Source: CAZDGV01 sp964505195
Lineage (GTDB): Bacteria; Bacteroidota; Bacteroidia; Chitinophagales; Chitinophagaceae
Direction of reading: 5' to 3'
Assembly (NCBI GenBank): GCA_964505195.1
Contig: CAZDGV010000025.1
Span: forward strand, 1 to 22,940
Length of the DNA stretch: 22,940 nt
The notes beneath the pieces are model-generated. The model was not told where the DNA came from. It searched no databases and saw nothing but the letters and a program-made list of their open reading frames with translations. Positions 15,540 to 22,785 of this stretch are shown piece by piece. The position numbers and the translations under genes were made by a program. Each line of letters begins with the position of its first letter. The stretch's first letter is position 1.

Positions 15540-15863
15540 TTAAGCTTTTTGCTGCTGTTCGAATTTCGCAGTCACTTCCCCATTTTTATGGGCACCATCA
15601 CAGAAGGGCGGGTTCTTAGTGTGTTTACACTGGCAGAGCCAAACGGTTTCATCTTTTTCGGGGGTATAAGGCATGCTTCGGTAAGGCATTACGGTTTCTC
15701 CGTTTTGCTCGTAGCTTAATTGCTTATGCTTGCCATCGCAGAAGGGTTGTTTTTCACTTAGTCCGCAAGTACACCATGCATAGGTTTTTCCTGCTTTCAG
15801 TTCTACTTCAAGTGGAAAGCATGCTGCTACTACAGGTAAGTTTTGGTTGAGGTTCTGCTCCAT
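15540..15863 (-). CDS. Double CDGSH iron-sulfur protein
   Basis: A 107-residue protein with two complete CDGSH (mitoNEET-type) motifs, C-x-C-x2-(S/T)-x3-P-x-C-D-G-x-H. The first is CTCGLSEKQPFCDGKH with Cys31, Cys33, Cys42 and His46; the second is CQCKHTKNPPFCDGAH with Cys77, Cys79, Cys88 and His92. Each should bind a redox-active, labile [2Fe-2S] cluster with 3-Cys-1-His ligation. The tandem layout resembles the single-chain, two-cluster CISD3/MiNT type rather than the dimeric mitoNEET. There is no membrane segment, so it is cytosolic. It starts 24 bases after the meaB stop on the same strand, so co-transcription is likely. Its electron partner is not evident. Confidence 0.93.
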   Translation of the reverse strand: MEQNLNQNLPVVAACFPLEVELKAGKTYAWCTCGLSEKQPFCDGKHKQLSYEQNGETVMPYRSMPYTPEKDETVWLCQCKHTKNPPFCDGAHKNGEVTAKFEQQQKA

Positions 15864-15887
15864 ATTCTTATTGTTGGTGTTTACAGT

Positions 15888-16781
15888 TCAAAGTTCGGAT
15901 ACAAAGCGGTATAAATTGAAATCTTTTTTCAGCTGTGCTTTTTCAATGGCGTTTTTAAGCGAGGCTTTACTTACATCGCGCATGCGTCGGCTCTGTATCA
16001 GTTGCCATGCTCTTTCGGCCAGTAGCCAGCTTTTCTTTTCATGAGTGACAGACGACTGTAAATGCGTTTGAATATGTTCCCATAATGATGCAATGCCTTT
16101 CCCTGCAGTAGCTTCTGTTTTTACAATAGGAATTTCCTGATTTCTTTGAAATGCAGGGGCAAGCATGAGTCGTAGATTTTTAACAAATAGATCCGCTTCT
16201 GGCCGGTCGCTTTTGTTTACAACAAAAATGTCGGCAATTTCCATCAATCCCGCTTTCATGGTTTGTACTTCATCCCCCGCCTCTGGTACCATTACTACCA
16301 CCGTTGCGTCGGCCAGTCCTGCAATTTCAATTTCGCTTTGTCCGACGCCTACTGTTTCAACAAGAATATAATCGAAGCTGGCTGCCTTACACAGCTCTGT
16401 TATTTCAACAATTTTAGGATGCAGTCCACCCAGGGAGCCACGTGTAGCAAGCGATCGAATAAATACTTCCGGTGTGTTATACCAGCTGCTCATACGAATA
16501 CGATCACCAAGCAAAGCGCCTAAGTTAAATGGAGAGGAAGGATCAACGCAAAGCACTGCAACTTTTTTCCCAGCTTTTACCATTTCATGGAGTAGTGCAT
16601 CTACCATGGTGCTTTTACCGGCGCCGGGCGGACCTGTTATACCAATAACAGGCGTATCGTTTGCGGGTAGTTGGAGTAGCATTTTTTCATAGCCGGGTGT
16701 TTCGTTTTCAACGAAAGAGATACACCGTGCAAGACTGCGAAAGTCTCCTTTTTGCATCTGTTCGAAAAAATCCTCCCACAT
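15888..16781 (-). CDS. meaB: Methylmalonyl-CoA mutase-associated GTPase MeaB
   Basis: A G3E-family P-loop GTPase that gates cobalamin loading of, and protects, methylmalonyl-CoA mutase. The 297-residue product has Walker A GPPGAGKS (50-57), CVDPSSPFNLGALLGDRIRM (about 78-97), the switch-like ETVGVGQSE (142-150) and the base-specificity motif NKSD (189-192), all characteristic of MeaB/ArgK. The length is slightly short compared with about 310-330. No mutase gene lies in the window, so its partner is elsewhere. A TAnnTTTG match ends only 4 bases before the ATG, which would make the message almost leaderless. It is followed closely by the double CDGSH gene. It was formerly misnamed as an arginine/ornithine transport kinase (ArgK). 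Confidence 0.94.
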   Translation of the reverse strand: MWEDFFEQMQKGDFRSLARCISFVENETPGYEKMLLQLPANDTPVIGITGPPGAGKSTMVDALLHEMVKAGKKVAVLCVDPSSPFNLGALLGDRIRMSSWYNTPEVFIRSLATRGSLGGLHPKIVEITELCKAASFDYILVETVGVGQSEIEIAGLADATVVVMVPEAGDEVQTMKAGLMEIADIFVVNKSDRPEADLFVKNLRLMLAPAFQRNQEIPIVKTEATAGKGIASLWEHIQTHLQSSVTHEKKSWLLAERAWQLIQSRRMRDVSKASLKNAIEKAQLKKDFNLYRFVSEL

Positions 16782-16785
16782 AGCA

Positions 16786-16793
16786 CAAACTTA
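16786..16793 (-). promoter_or_regulatory. Possible -7 element for meaB
   Basis: On the minus strand TAAGTTTG fits TAnnTTTG exactly, 4 bases before the meaB ATG. Transcription would then start at or next to the start codon. No TTG lies at the usual upstream distance, where the hairpin at 16798-16825 sits. A chance match cannot be excluded. Confidence 0.4.
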
Positions 16794-16797
16794 CCCG

Positions 16798-16825
16798 AAA
16801 AGCACGACATATTCGTGTGGCTTTT
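16798..16825 (-). terminator. Hairpin between glycosyltransferase and meaB, probable terminator
   Basis: AAAAG-CACGA and TCGTG-CTTTT pair in a 10-bp stem with a 5-base loop and a 3-base bulge. Read on the minus strand, the right arm ends in CTTTT. It follows the glycosyltransferase stop by about 18 bases. A second perfect hairpin, TGATTGC/GCAATCA (16825-16845), overlaps that stop codon. Confidence 0.45.
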
Positions 16826-16842
16826 GATTGCTTTTAATGCAA

Positions 16843-17408
16843 TCAGATGCGCTGATAGTTTTTATATTCTCCAGGAAACCAGCCGGTGAGTTTAAAAACG
16901 GTTCGTTTGAGCAAGTCCTTAAAAGAAGCGTAATGTAATGTTGGGTCGGGTACAAAGGGCCAGTTTTGTGCCGCAATGCGTTGCAGCATTACCTGCGGAT
17001 GCGTGCCTTCGTAGCGAATGACCGGCTCTCCCGATGCTTCATATTCATATACTTGCCGGCTTAATTTATCTTGATGGCCGGTACTTCCTTTTTTTTGATA
17101 GATATAGCTGTTGGCTTCTATTTTTTGCTGCAGTGCATCGGGCTTGCGTACCCATCCATAGTGATGAATGTACGCATCGATCAGTTTCACTTTTAGTTTG
17201 CGGTTGGGTTGCATACGAAAACCCTGGGCATCGCGATAAGCGTAAATGGATTTATTGTTGCGTACAATACGTATTTCTCTTCTGTACCAAGCGTAGCGCG
17301 CACCTACATAATCGTATGAACCAAAAAAGTGTCTGTAATTAAAAAGCAATCCTTCCACATCTTTTTGATCTCTGTATCGCAGCATTGCTTTTTGAATCGC
17401 ATCGTAAT
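16843..17408 (-). CDS. Glycosyltransferase, C-terminal part (N-terminus lost in gap 2)
   Basis: The frame is open from the gap edge (17406) to the stop and gives 187 residues. It reads YDAIQKAMLRYRDQ, then VEGLLFNYRHFFGSYDYVG, WYRREIRIVRNN, AYRDAQGFR and KVKLIDAYIHHYGWV. These are family-typical blocks of a Bacteroidota GT2-like glycosyltransferase that builds surface polysaccharide or modifies LPS. The first about 115 residues, including the nucleotide-sugar-binding part with its acidic metal motif, must lie in the gap. The internal ATG at 17385 is not a plausible start because homologous sequence continues upstream of it. The gene diverges from the O-antigen ligase on the other side of the gap, which supports a glycan-assembly locus. 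The sugar donor is unknown. Confidence 0.82.
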
Positions 17409-17508
17409 NNNNNNNNNNNNNNNNNNNNNNNNNNNNNNNNNNNNNNNNNNNNNNNNNNNNNNNNNNNNNNNNNNNNNNNNNNNNNNNNNNNNNNNNNNNN
17501 NNNNNNNN
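17409..17508. other. Assembly gap (100 N), real missing sequence
   Basis: Exactly 100 N. Unlike gap 1, the flanking bases share no overlap. Both neighbouring genes are cut at their 5' ends, so at least a few hundred bases must be missing, and whole genes could be. Confidence 0.9.
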
Positions 17509-18441
17509 TTTTTTGCAATGCCCGTTCTAAAGCAGCGTGATTGGAATATTTTCAGCGGCCTGGTAGTGTTGCTGCTTTGTATTGCATGCGGGTGGAGTGT
17601 ATGGCAATATTTACAGTCGCCACTTAACATACAGCAGCTTTATCTGGCAGCAAAAACCTTACCGGTATGGATGGGCGATGATCATCTTCGCTTTAGCTGG
17701 TTCTTAGTTGTGGTGATGATGGCTGCTATTTTTTTGTTTCATCATGCACATGCAAAATGGTTAAAGTGGTCGGCACTCGCTGCTGCAATGTTTTTTTTCC
17801 TGTTCATGCATTTGCTTGCAGCCCGCACAGGACTATTACTTTCCTATCTTTTCTTCTCAGGATACTTGATATGGCAGTTACGCAATCGATTTAAACAATA
17901 CAATGCGGTTTTATTGTTGCTCATTCTCTCCATCACTACACTTGCATGGGCCTTCCTGCCTACCCTGCAGAATCGCTTCAGCTATCTGCGCTACACTTAC
18001 ACTCAAACCAATACAGCATATGTTGCCGGTTCGGTAGATGGCAATCGATTACTTTCATTGAAAGCTGGATGGCATATTCTACAGCATCATCCATTCGGTA
18101 TTGGACTGGGCGATGTACAACCGGCTGTAAACGCATGGTATGAAGAGCGATATCCTAAAATGTTAGCGGAAGACAAACTTTTTCCATCTAATGAATGGCT
18201 TATTCATGGATGCGTTGCCGGCTGGCCGGGAATCATCTTGTTTAGCATCGCCATCTTTTTTCCGTTATTGAGCAGCGCCGTTCGGCATAATTTTTTTCTG
18301 TTTATCTTAATTGTATTTAATCTGCTCATTGCCTTTACAGATTCTAGTTTAGAAGGACAGTTTGGTGTTTTCATTCATACATTCTCGCTACTCTGGTGGT
18401 GGCAGTGGGTACAAAGCAAAAAAGATAATTTTGCGGCATGA
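17509..18441 (+). CDS. O-antigen ligase / Wzy-like polytopic membrane protein (5' end in gap 2)
   Basis: The 310 visible residues hold about eight membrane helices. The periplasmic loop between them reads GNRLLSLKAGWHILQHHPF, then GIGLGDVQPAVNAWYEERYP and PSNEWLIHGCVAGWPGIILF. The Arg followed by P-x-G-x-G and an Asn-containing NEWL segment is the pattern of the Wzy_C/O-antigen ligase family (WaaL and Wzy), which transfers or polymerises undecaprenyl-linked glycans on the periplasmic side. The usual His in the H-N-x-(W/Y)-L element is Ser here (PSNEWL). A Met at 17518 exists, but the family normally has 400 or more residues, so I treat the 5' end as missing. Its stop overlaps the next start by 4 bases (ATGA), so it heads a compact gene string with the LON-domain gene, coaX, an outer-membrane protein and lptC. 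Confidence 0.82.
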   Translation, partial: FFAMPVLKQRDWNIFSGLVVLLLCIACGWSVWQYLQSPLNIQQLYLAAKTLPVWMGDDHLRFSWFLVVVMMAAIFLFHHAHAKWLKWSALAAAMFFFLFMHLLAARTGLLLSYLFFSGYLIWQLRNRFKQYNAVLLLLILSITTLAWAFLPTLQNRFSYLRYTYTQTNTAYVAGSVDGNRLLSLKAGWHILQHHPFGIGLGDVQPAVNAWYEERYPKMLAEDKLFPSNEWLIHGCVAGWPGIILFSIAIFFPLLSSAVRHNFFLFILIVFNLLIAFTDSSLEGQFGVFIHTFSLLWWWQWVQSKKDNFAA

Positions 18442-19082
18442 CGAATTTTATTCCCGTATTTCCGCTGGGCATTGTAGTGTATCCCGGACAGGATTTGAAT
18501 CTGCATATTTTTGAGCCAAGGTATAAGCAATTGATTCGCGAGTGTTTTGAATCAGGCAAACCATTTGGTATTCCTGCGGTAGTCGAAAACGAATTGAAAG
18601 AGCTCGGAACACTCATGGAAGTTGTTGAAATATCCAAGGTGTATGAAGACGGGAAGATGGATATCAAAACCCGCGGACTTCGAGTTTTTCGTTTGCTCGA
18701 ATTGATTCGTGAAATTCCGGATAAACTATACAGCGGTGGAATTGTAAGTTATCCCGAAAACAATCTGGTACAGGAAAGTCGGTGGCTCATGGAAAAAGTA
18801 CTGACCGGCATCAAGGAGTTACATCGTTTGCTTCAGGTAGATAAGAAATTTAAAAAACCAGAATCATCGCTGCTTTCTTATGATGTAGCACCGCATATTG
18901 GATTAACCCTTGCAGAAGAGTATGAATTTTTAGGTTTAATGGATGAATTACAGCGCCAGGAATATCTTAAAAGGCATCTTACCCGTACCTTGCCAATGTT
19001 GGCAGAGATGGAGGTGCTGAAAGAAAAAATTAAGCTAAATGGTCATTTTCGCAATATTGAACCGTTTCAATTCAACCTTTAA
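18438..19082 (+). CDS. LON substrate-binding (LAN) domain protein without protease
   Basis: A 214-residue stand-alone version of the N-terminal domain of Lon protease. FIPVFPLGIVVYPGQDLNLH, IFEPRYKQLI, GIPAVVENELKELGTLMEVVEI and the DIKTRGLRVFRLLEL strand are the usual landmarks. The ATPase and Ser-Lys protease domains are absent. The C-terminal half (about 105-214) is helical. The family's role is unclear; it may bind unfolded or specific proteins. Start overlaps the ligase stop (ATGA), and coaX begins 9 bases downstream, so all are likely translated from one message. It has no signal peptide. Confidence 0.9.
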   Translation: MTNFIPVFPLGIVVYPGQDLNLHIFEPRYKQLIRECFESGKPFGIPAVVENELKELGTLMEVVEISKVYEDGKMDIKTRGLRVFRLLELIREIPDKLYSGGIVSYPENNLVQESRWLMEKVLTGIKELHRLLQVDKKFKKPESSLLSYDVAPHIGLTLAEEYEFLGLMDELQRQEYLKRHLTRTLPMLAEMEVLKEKIKLNGHFRNIEPFQFNL

Positions 19083-19091
19083 TTTTGATGT

Positions 19092-19817
19092 ATGTCGATA
19101 AAGCTTTGCTTCGATTTTGGAAACACCCGACTTAAATGTGCTGTGTTTCAACATGATCAACTCCTTCAAACCGAAGTGCTAGAAAATGATGAGCGCAGTA
19201 CCATTGAAGCATTGATAGAAAAGTACAAACCTGAAAGCTCTATATTGTCTTCCGTTATAAATCACCAATCTGTGGTGGAAGATGTGCTTAGTCATCACAC
19301 ACAGTTTCATAAGTTATCGCATCTCACCAAACTCCCTTTCACTACCCCGGTAGGCAAACCGGAAACCATTGGAGCAGATCGCTTGGCATTATGTGCAGCA
19401 GCAGTTCACCTGTTCCCGGGGAAAAATAACCTCGCGATCGGGTTGGGCACCTGTATTACCTTTAACTTCATCAATCAGTACCACCAGTTTTTGGGTGGCA
19501 GCATCTCTCCCGGCTTGGAAATGCGCTTTAAATCGATGCATGCTCTCACCGCCAAGCTCCCGTTGGTGGAAATGGACTGGAATTTTCCGTTGATTGGCTA
19601 CGATACCCGTACCAACCTGCTGAGCGGCGTGGCCTGGGGCATGGCCAAGGAAATTGACGGTATTGCTGATGCTTATGCGGAAAAATACGAGGGCTTTAAC
19701 GTGCTGTTAACCGGGGGCGATACCGGTCATTTTGCTCCTCTGCTCAAAAGTAGGATATTTGCAGACCCTCATTTAATTTTCAAAGGTTTGTATGCAATCA
19801 GTGAACACAATCGCTAG
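19092..19817 (+). CDS. coaX: Type III pantothenate kinase CoaX
   Basis: Phosphorylates pantothenate, the first step of CoA synthesis. The 241-residue product has the ASKHA phosphate motif DFGNT (residues 8-12), the TPVGKPETIGADRL block with the conserved GADR (94-97), GLGTCITFNFI (about 117-127) and GGSISPGLEMRFKSMH (135-150), which define CoaX. In many homologues the third block reads D-x-GTA-x-T-x-D; here both acidic positions are non-acidic (Gly and Asn), as far as I can align by eye. The Asp of DFGNT and of GADR are kept. It is the third gene of the ligase-to-LptC string; its last 26 bases overlap the next gene's start. Confidence 0.93.
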   Translation: MSIKLCFDFGNTRLKCAVFQHDQLLQTEVLENDERSTIEALIEKYKPESSILSSVINHQSVVEDVLSHHTQFHKLSHLTKLPFTTPVGKPETIGADRLALCAAAVHLFPGKNNLAIGLGTCITFNFINQYHQFLGGSISPGLEMRFKSMHALTAKLPLVEMDWNFPLIGYDTRTNLLSGVAWGMAKEIDGIADAYAEKYEGFNVLLTGGDTGHFAPLLKSRIFADPHLIFKGLYAISEHNR

Positions 19818-21120
19818 TCGGTCTTGGATTTTGATTTTTTGGTTGCTATTGGGATGGGCGAGCAGCGTTGCGGCGCAGGATAATTCTCCGCTGTCGCGCT
19901 ACGGACTAGGCGATATGTTCCCTCTCAGCAATATCAATAACCGCGGCATGGGTCATATCAGTGCGGCTTATTCCGATAACCAGACCATTAATTTCATCAA
20001 TCCCGCTTCCTATGCTCAAATCAAATTTTCTACACTGGATATAGGACTAGATATCAATACGCGCACACTGCGTAATCGTGACGGGGATAGTTATACTTCC
20101 AATAATGCCATTATTCCCTATTTGGGCATCGGTGTTCCGCTCAAAACAAAAAAGGAAAAGTTCTTCGGTGCGTTGGTGTTTGGATTGCGACCCATTACCC
20201 GCGTATCCTATAATATTCAGGGATTGCGTGCTGCTCCTTCCGGCGATTCACTGGCCGTAACTTATACAGGAAGCGGCGGAACGTACCAGGCTTTTACCGG
20301 AGCCGCCTTTGCGCTCAAAAATTTGAGCCTCGGTTTTAATTTTGGTTATCGTTTCGGATCAAAAGAGCTGGTCAGCAAAGTAGATGTTTTAACCGGCTTG
20401 GGTTTTTTCAGCCGCGGTCGTTTTACCAGTCTTACTTCATACGGAGGTGCATTTGCTGAAGCCGGCTTTCAGTATCGCATTCCTATCAACCGTACAGAAG
20501 AAAAGCGCTCATCATTTAATATCGGTGGATATGCCAACTTGCTTACCAACATGAATGCGAGTCGAGATGAGAGTTATGAAACCGTTACGTTCGATGGAAG
20601 GGGAAATGAAATTAGAATCGATTCGGTTTCGGTAAGAAAAAACATTGCTGGCAGCATTGTTTTCCCTCGCTACTATGGTGTTGGTATTGCATATGAAAGG
20701 TCGGGCCGTTTTATCATTGGTGCTGATTATGTAATGCACCAGTGGAGCGACTATCGTTATTATGATCAGGCAGATCAGTTGCGTGATGCATGGACGGTAA
20801 AGTTGGGAGCGCAATTCATTCCCCCCACAAATAGTAATAGCAAGAGTTATTGGAACAATGTGGCCTATAGAACAGGATTTATTTACGGCACTGAACCTTA
20901 TATGGTGAATGGCGATATGAAGACTTATGCCATTACCATGGGACTGGGATTGCCCGTGCGCCGCTGGAACATGTATTCCTATCAAAACACACTCATCAAT
21001 ACTGCTTTTGAGTTTGGCCAGCGTGGTAACAATGAAAGCTTGCTCCGTGAAAGCTATTTCCGTTTTTCGCTCGGTTTTTCACTTGCCGATGTATGGTTTA
21101 TCAAACGCAAGTATGATTAA
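19792..21120 (+). CDS. Outer-membrane beta-barrel protein (porin/FadL-like), unknown cargo
   Basis: A 442-residue exported protein with a signal peptide ending in ASSVAAQ (about residue 29). The mature start DNSPLSRYGLGDMFP and the next segment NRGMGHISAAYSDNQTINFINPASYAQI resemble the N-terminus of OmpP1/FadL-type Bacteroidota barrels (GMGG...NPAS). The rest consists of alternating strands rich in Gly and Tyr (YLGIGVPL, LSLGFNFGYRFGS, YGGAFAEAGFQYRIP), ending FSLGFSLADVWFIKRKYD. It overlaps coaX by 26 bases and the lptC start by 8. This order (coaX, outer-membrane protein, lptC) is one I recognise from other Bacteroidota. A link to envelope biogenesis is inferred from context; substrate unknown. 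Confidence 0.85.
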   Translation: MQSVNTIASRSWILIFWLLLGWASSVAAQDNSPLSRYGLGDMFPLSNINNRGMGHISAAYSDNQTINFINPASYAQIKFSTLDIGLDINTRTLRNRDGDSYTSNNAIIPYLGIGVPLKTKKEKFFGALVFGLRPITRVSYNIQGLRAAPSGDSLAVTYTGSGGTYQAFTGAAFALKNLSLGFNFGYRFGSKELVSKVDVLTGLGFFSRGRFTSLTSYGGAFAEAGFQYRIPINRTEEKRSSFNIGGYANLLTNMNASRDESYETVTFDGRGNEIRIDSVSVRKNIAGSIVFPRYYGVGIAYERSGRFIIGADYVMHQWSDYRYYDQADQLRDAWTVKLGAQFIPPTNSNSKSYWNNVAYRTGFIYGTEPYMVNGDMKTYAITMGLGLPVRRWNMYSYQNTLINTAFEFGQRGNNESLLRESYFRFSLGFSLADVWFIKRKYD

Positions 21121-21685
21121 CCTTGGCACGCATATTACAAAGGCATTGAAAGCAGCTTGTTGGGTAGGCTGCTTTTTTTTCTTTTCCTGTGAAAACGATA
21201 TGCAGGCCATCATGAATTTGCAGAAAACACAGCTAAGTGTGGATGAGGCAAAAAATGTAGAGAGTTATATGAGCCAGGGAGGTGTGATGCGCGCCCGACT
21301 TACCGCCCCGCGCATGTTACGTTTTCAAGATTCGCTGCCAAGAGTAGAATTTCCAGGTACTTTGCATGTAGATTTTTATGATATGAACCTTCAGTTGGAA
21401 TCTTTCTTGGATGCAAAAAAGGGCTGGTATTATGAAACTCAAAATCGCATTGCGCTTACCGACAGTGTCGTTGTAATTCGGCTCAATGGCGATACCCTTC
21501 GAACTGAAGCTTTGTATTGGGAGCAGTCGCTCAAAAAGTTTTATACTCCCAACGATGTTTCTCTGCATTCGCGGGATAAAATTATTTATGGAAAGGGATT
21601 TGAGGCGGATGATAATTTGTTGAATTATAAATTTGATACCATTCGTGGCTTTACCCAAGTAGGAGCATCAAAATTTCCGGGATAA
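21113..21685 (+). CDS. lptC: LPS export ABC transporter periplasmic protein LptC
   Basis: LptC sits on the inner membrane and passes LPS from LptBFG to LptA. The 190-residue product starts with a hydrophobic segment (AACWVGCFFFFSC) followed by END. FFSC at Cys26 is a loose lipobox, consistent with the lipoprotein-type LptC of Bacteroidota. Typical LptC/OstA segments follow: VESYMSQGGVMRARLTAPRM, RVEFPGTLHVDFYD, GWYYETQNRIALTDSVVV, GDTLRTEALYWEQSLKKFY and IIYGKGFEADDNLLNYKF. I start at ATG 21113, which overlaps the previous stop by 8 bases; the open frame extends upstream to 20927 but only as an alternate frame of the barrel gene. It is the last gene of the string with the ligase, consistent with LPS handling. 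Confidence 0.88.
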   Translation: MINLGTHITKALKAACWVGCFFFFSCENDMQAIMNLQKTQLSVDEAKNVESYMSQGGVMRARLTAPRMLRFQDSLPRVEFPGTLHVDFYDMNLQLESFLDAKKGWYYETQNRIALTDSVVVIRLNGDTLRTEALYWEQSLKKFYTPNDVSLHSRDKIIYGKGFEADDNLLNYKFDTIRGFTQVGASKFPG

Positions 21686-21693
21686 TTCCTGAT

Positions 21694-21701
21694 TACCTTT
21701 G
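21694..21701 (+). promoter_or_regulatory. Bacteroidota -7 element for the aldo/keto reductase
   Basis: TACCTTTG is an exact TAnnTTTG match, 32 bases before the ATG at 21734. Only a TTT (about 21674) lies near the -33 position. It suggests the reductase is transcribed separately from the lptC string. Confidence 0.6.
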
Positions 21702-21733
21702 TGTTTAAAGACTAAAATTTTAAAAATAATCAT

Positions 21734-22723
21734 ATGGAGTATCGTCGTTTAGGCAGATCTGGTTTACAGGTTTCACTGCTTTCTTTTGGAAGCTGGGTGA
21801 GTTTTCATAAGCAAATTGATGACAGCATCGCTGATGAGCTGATGGGAATTGCTTATGATCATGGCGTTAATTTTTTTGATAACGCAGAAGTATATGCGCT
21901 GGGTAAAAGTGAAGAAATGATGGGGCGTGTTTTAAAGAAGAAAAAATGGGATCGCACTTCTTTTATCGTTAGCAGCAAGGCCTATTTTGGCTGGCGCGGA
22001 AAAGAAAATAAACCCAATCAGCATGGGCTAGGTCGCAAGCATTTAATCGAAGCTTGTAATGAAGCATTGCAGCGTTTACAGGTGGATTATTTAGATCTCT
22101 ATTTCTGTCATCGTCCTGATAAAAATGTACCGATAGAGGAAGTGGTGTGGACGATGAACCATCTTATTCAGCAGGGGAAAATTCTTTACTGGGGCACCAG
22201 CGAATGGAGTGGTGTTGAAATTATGGAAGCGCATCGTGTGGCACAGGCATACCGATTGATTGGTCCAACCATGGAACAGCCTGAGTACAATATCTTTAAT
22301 CGCCACAAAATGGAAAATGAATACCTGGAGGTTTTCAAAAATGTTGGTTTGGGCACCACTATCTGGAGTCCCCTTGCCAGCGGCTTGTTAACTGGTAAGT
22401 ATAATGATGGTATTCCCGAAGGTACAAGACTTGCCATTCCCGGATTTGAGTGGTTGAAAGACAGAACGCTTGCAGAAGAAAAAATCAATAAAGTACGTGC
22501 CTATCATCAGCTTGCACATGAAATAGAAGCAAGCATGGCGGCTTTATCTATTGCCTGGTGTATTAAAAATCCGAATGTTTCAACTGCCATTCTTGGTGCA
22601 ACACGCAAAGAGCAGCTGCTTGAAAACTTGAAGGCCTTAGAGGTGCTTCCTAAAGTGGATGATTCCATCATGCAGCGCATTGATGAAATTTTCGGCACTA
22701 AACCTCGTCTTCCGGAGTATTAG
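21734..22723 (+). CDS. Aldo/keto reductase (Kv-beta / AKR6-like)
   Basis: An NADPH-dependent oxidoreductase with a TIM-barrel fold, reducing aldehydes or ketones. The 329-residue product has YRRLGRSGLQVSLLSFGSW at the start, then the tetrad candidates Asp49 and Tyr54 (FFDNAEVYALGKSEEMMG), Lys82 (VSSKAYFGW) and His126 (LYFCHRPD). WGTSEWSGVEIMEA, PEYNIFNR, WSPLASGLLTGKY and AILGATRKEQLLEN are diagnostic of the voltage-gated K+ channel beta-subunit-like subfamily. Kv-beta proteins have Asn where this has His126, so this one keeps the enzymatic residue. It has its own -7 element. The physiological substrate is unknown. Confidence 0.93.
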   Translation: MEYRRLGRSGLQVSLLSFGSWVSFHKQIDDSIADELMGIAYDHGVNFFDNAEVYALGKSEEMMGRVLKKKKWDRTSFIVSSKAYFGWRGKENKPNQHGLGRKHLIEACNEALQRLQVDYLDLYFCHRPDKNVPIEEVVWTMNHLIQQGKILYWGTSEWSGVEIMEAHRVAQAYRLIGPTMEQPEYNIFNRHKMENEYLEVFKNVGLGTTIWSPLASGLLTGKYNDGIPEGTRLAIPGFEWLKDRTLAEEKINKVRAYHQLAHEIEASMAALSIAWCIKNPNVSTAILGATRKEQLLENLKALEVLPKVDDSIMQRIDEIFGTKPRLPEY

Positions 22724-22785
22724 TATAATGATTTGTAAACACGGTTGATGTTATTTGCTTACCTTAATCCTCTCAATTCATCATT

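Noticed and set aside
17329..18441. A 370-residue reading frame spanning the N run at 17409-17508
   Set aside because: The part before the gap is antisense to the glycosyltransferase; the join through N is artificial. Only the part after 17508 is the real ligase gene.
20512..20985. 157-residue minus-strand frame
   Set aside because: Antisense to the barrel gene in the coaX-lptC string; no recognisable features.
20927..21112. N-terminal extension of LptC to an upstream ATG
   Set aside because: Lies wholly inside the barrel gene in another frame and would bury the signal segment; ATG 21113 gives a proper lipoprotein start.
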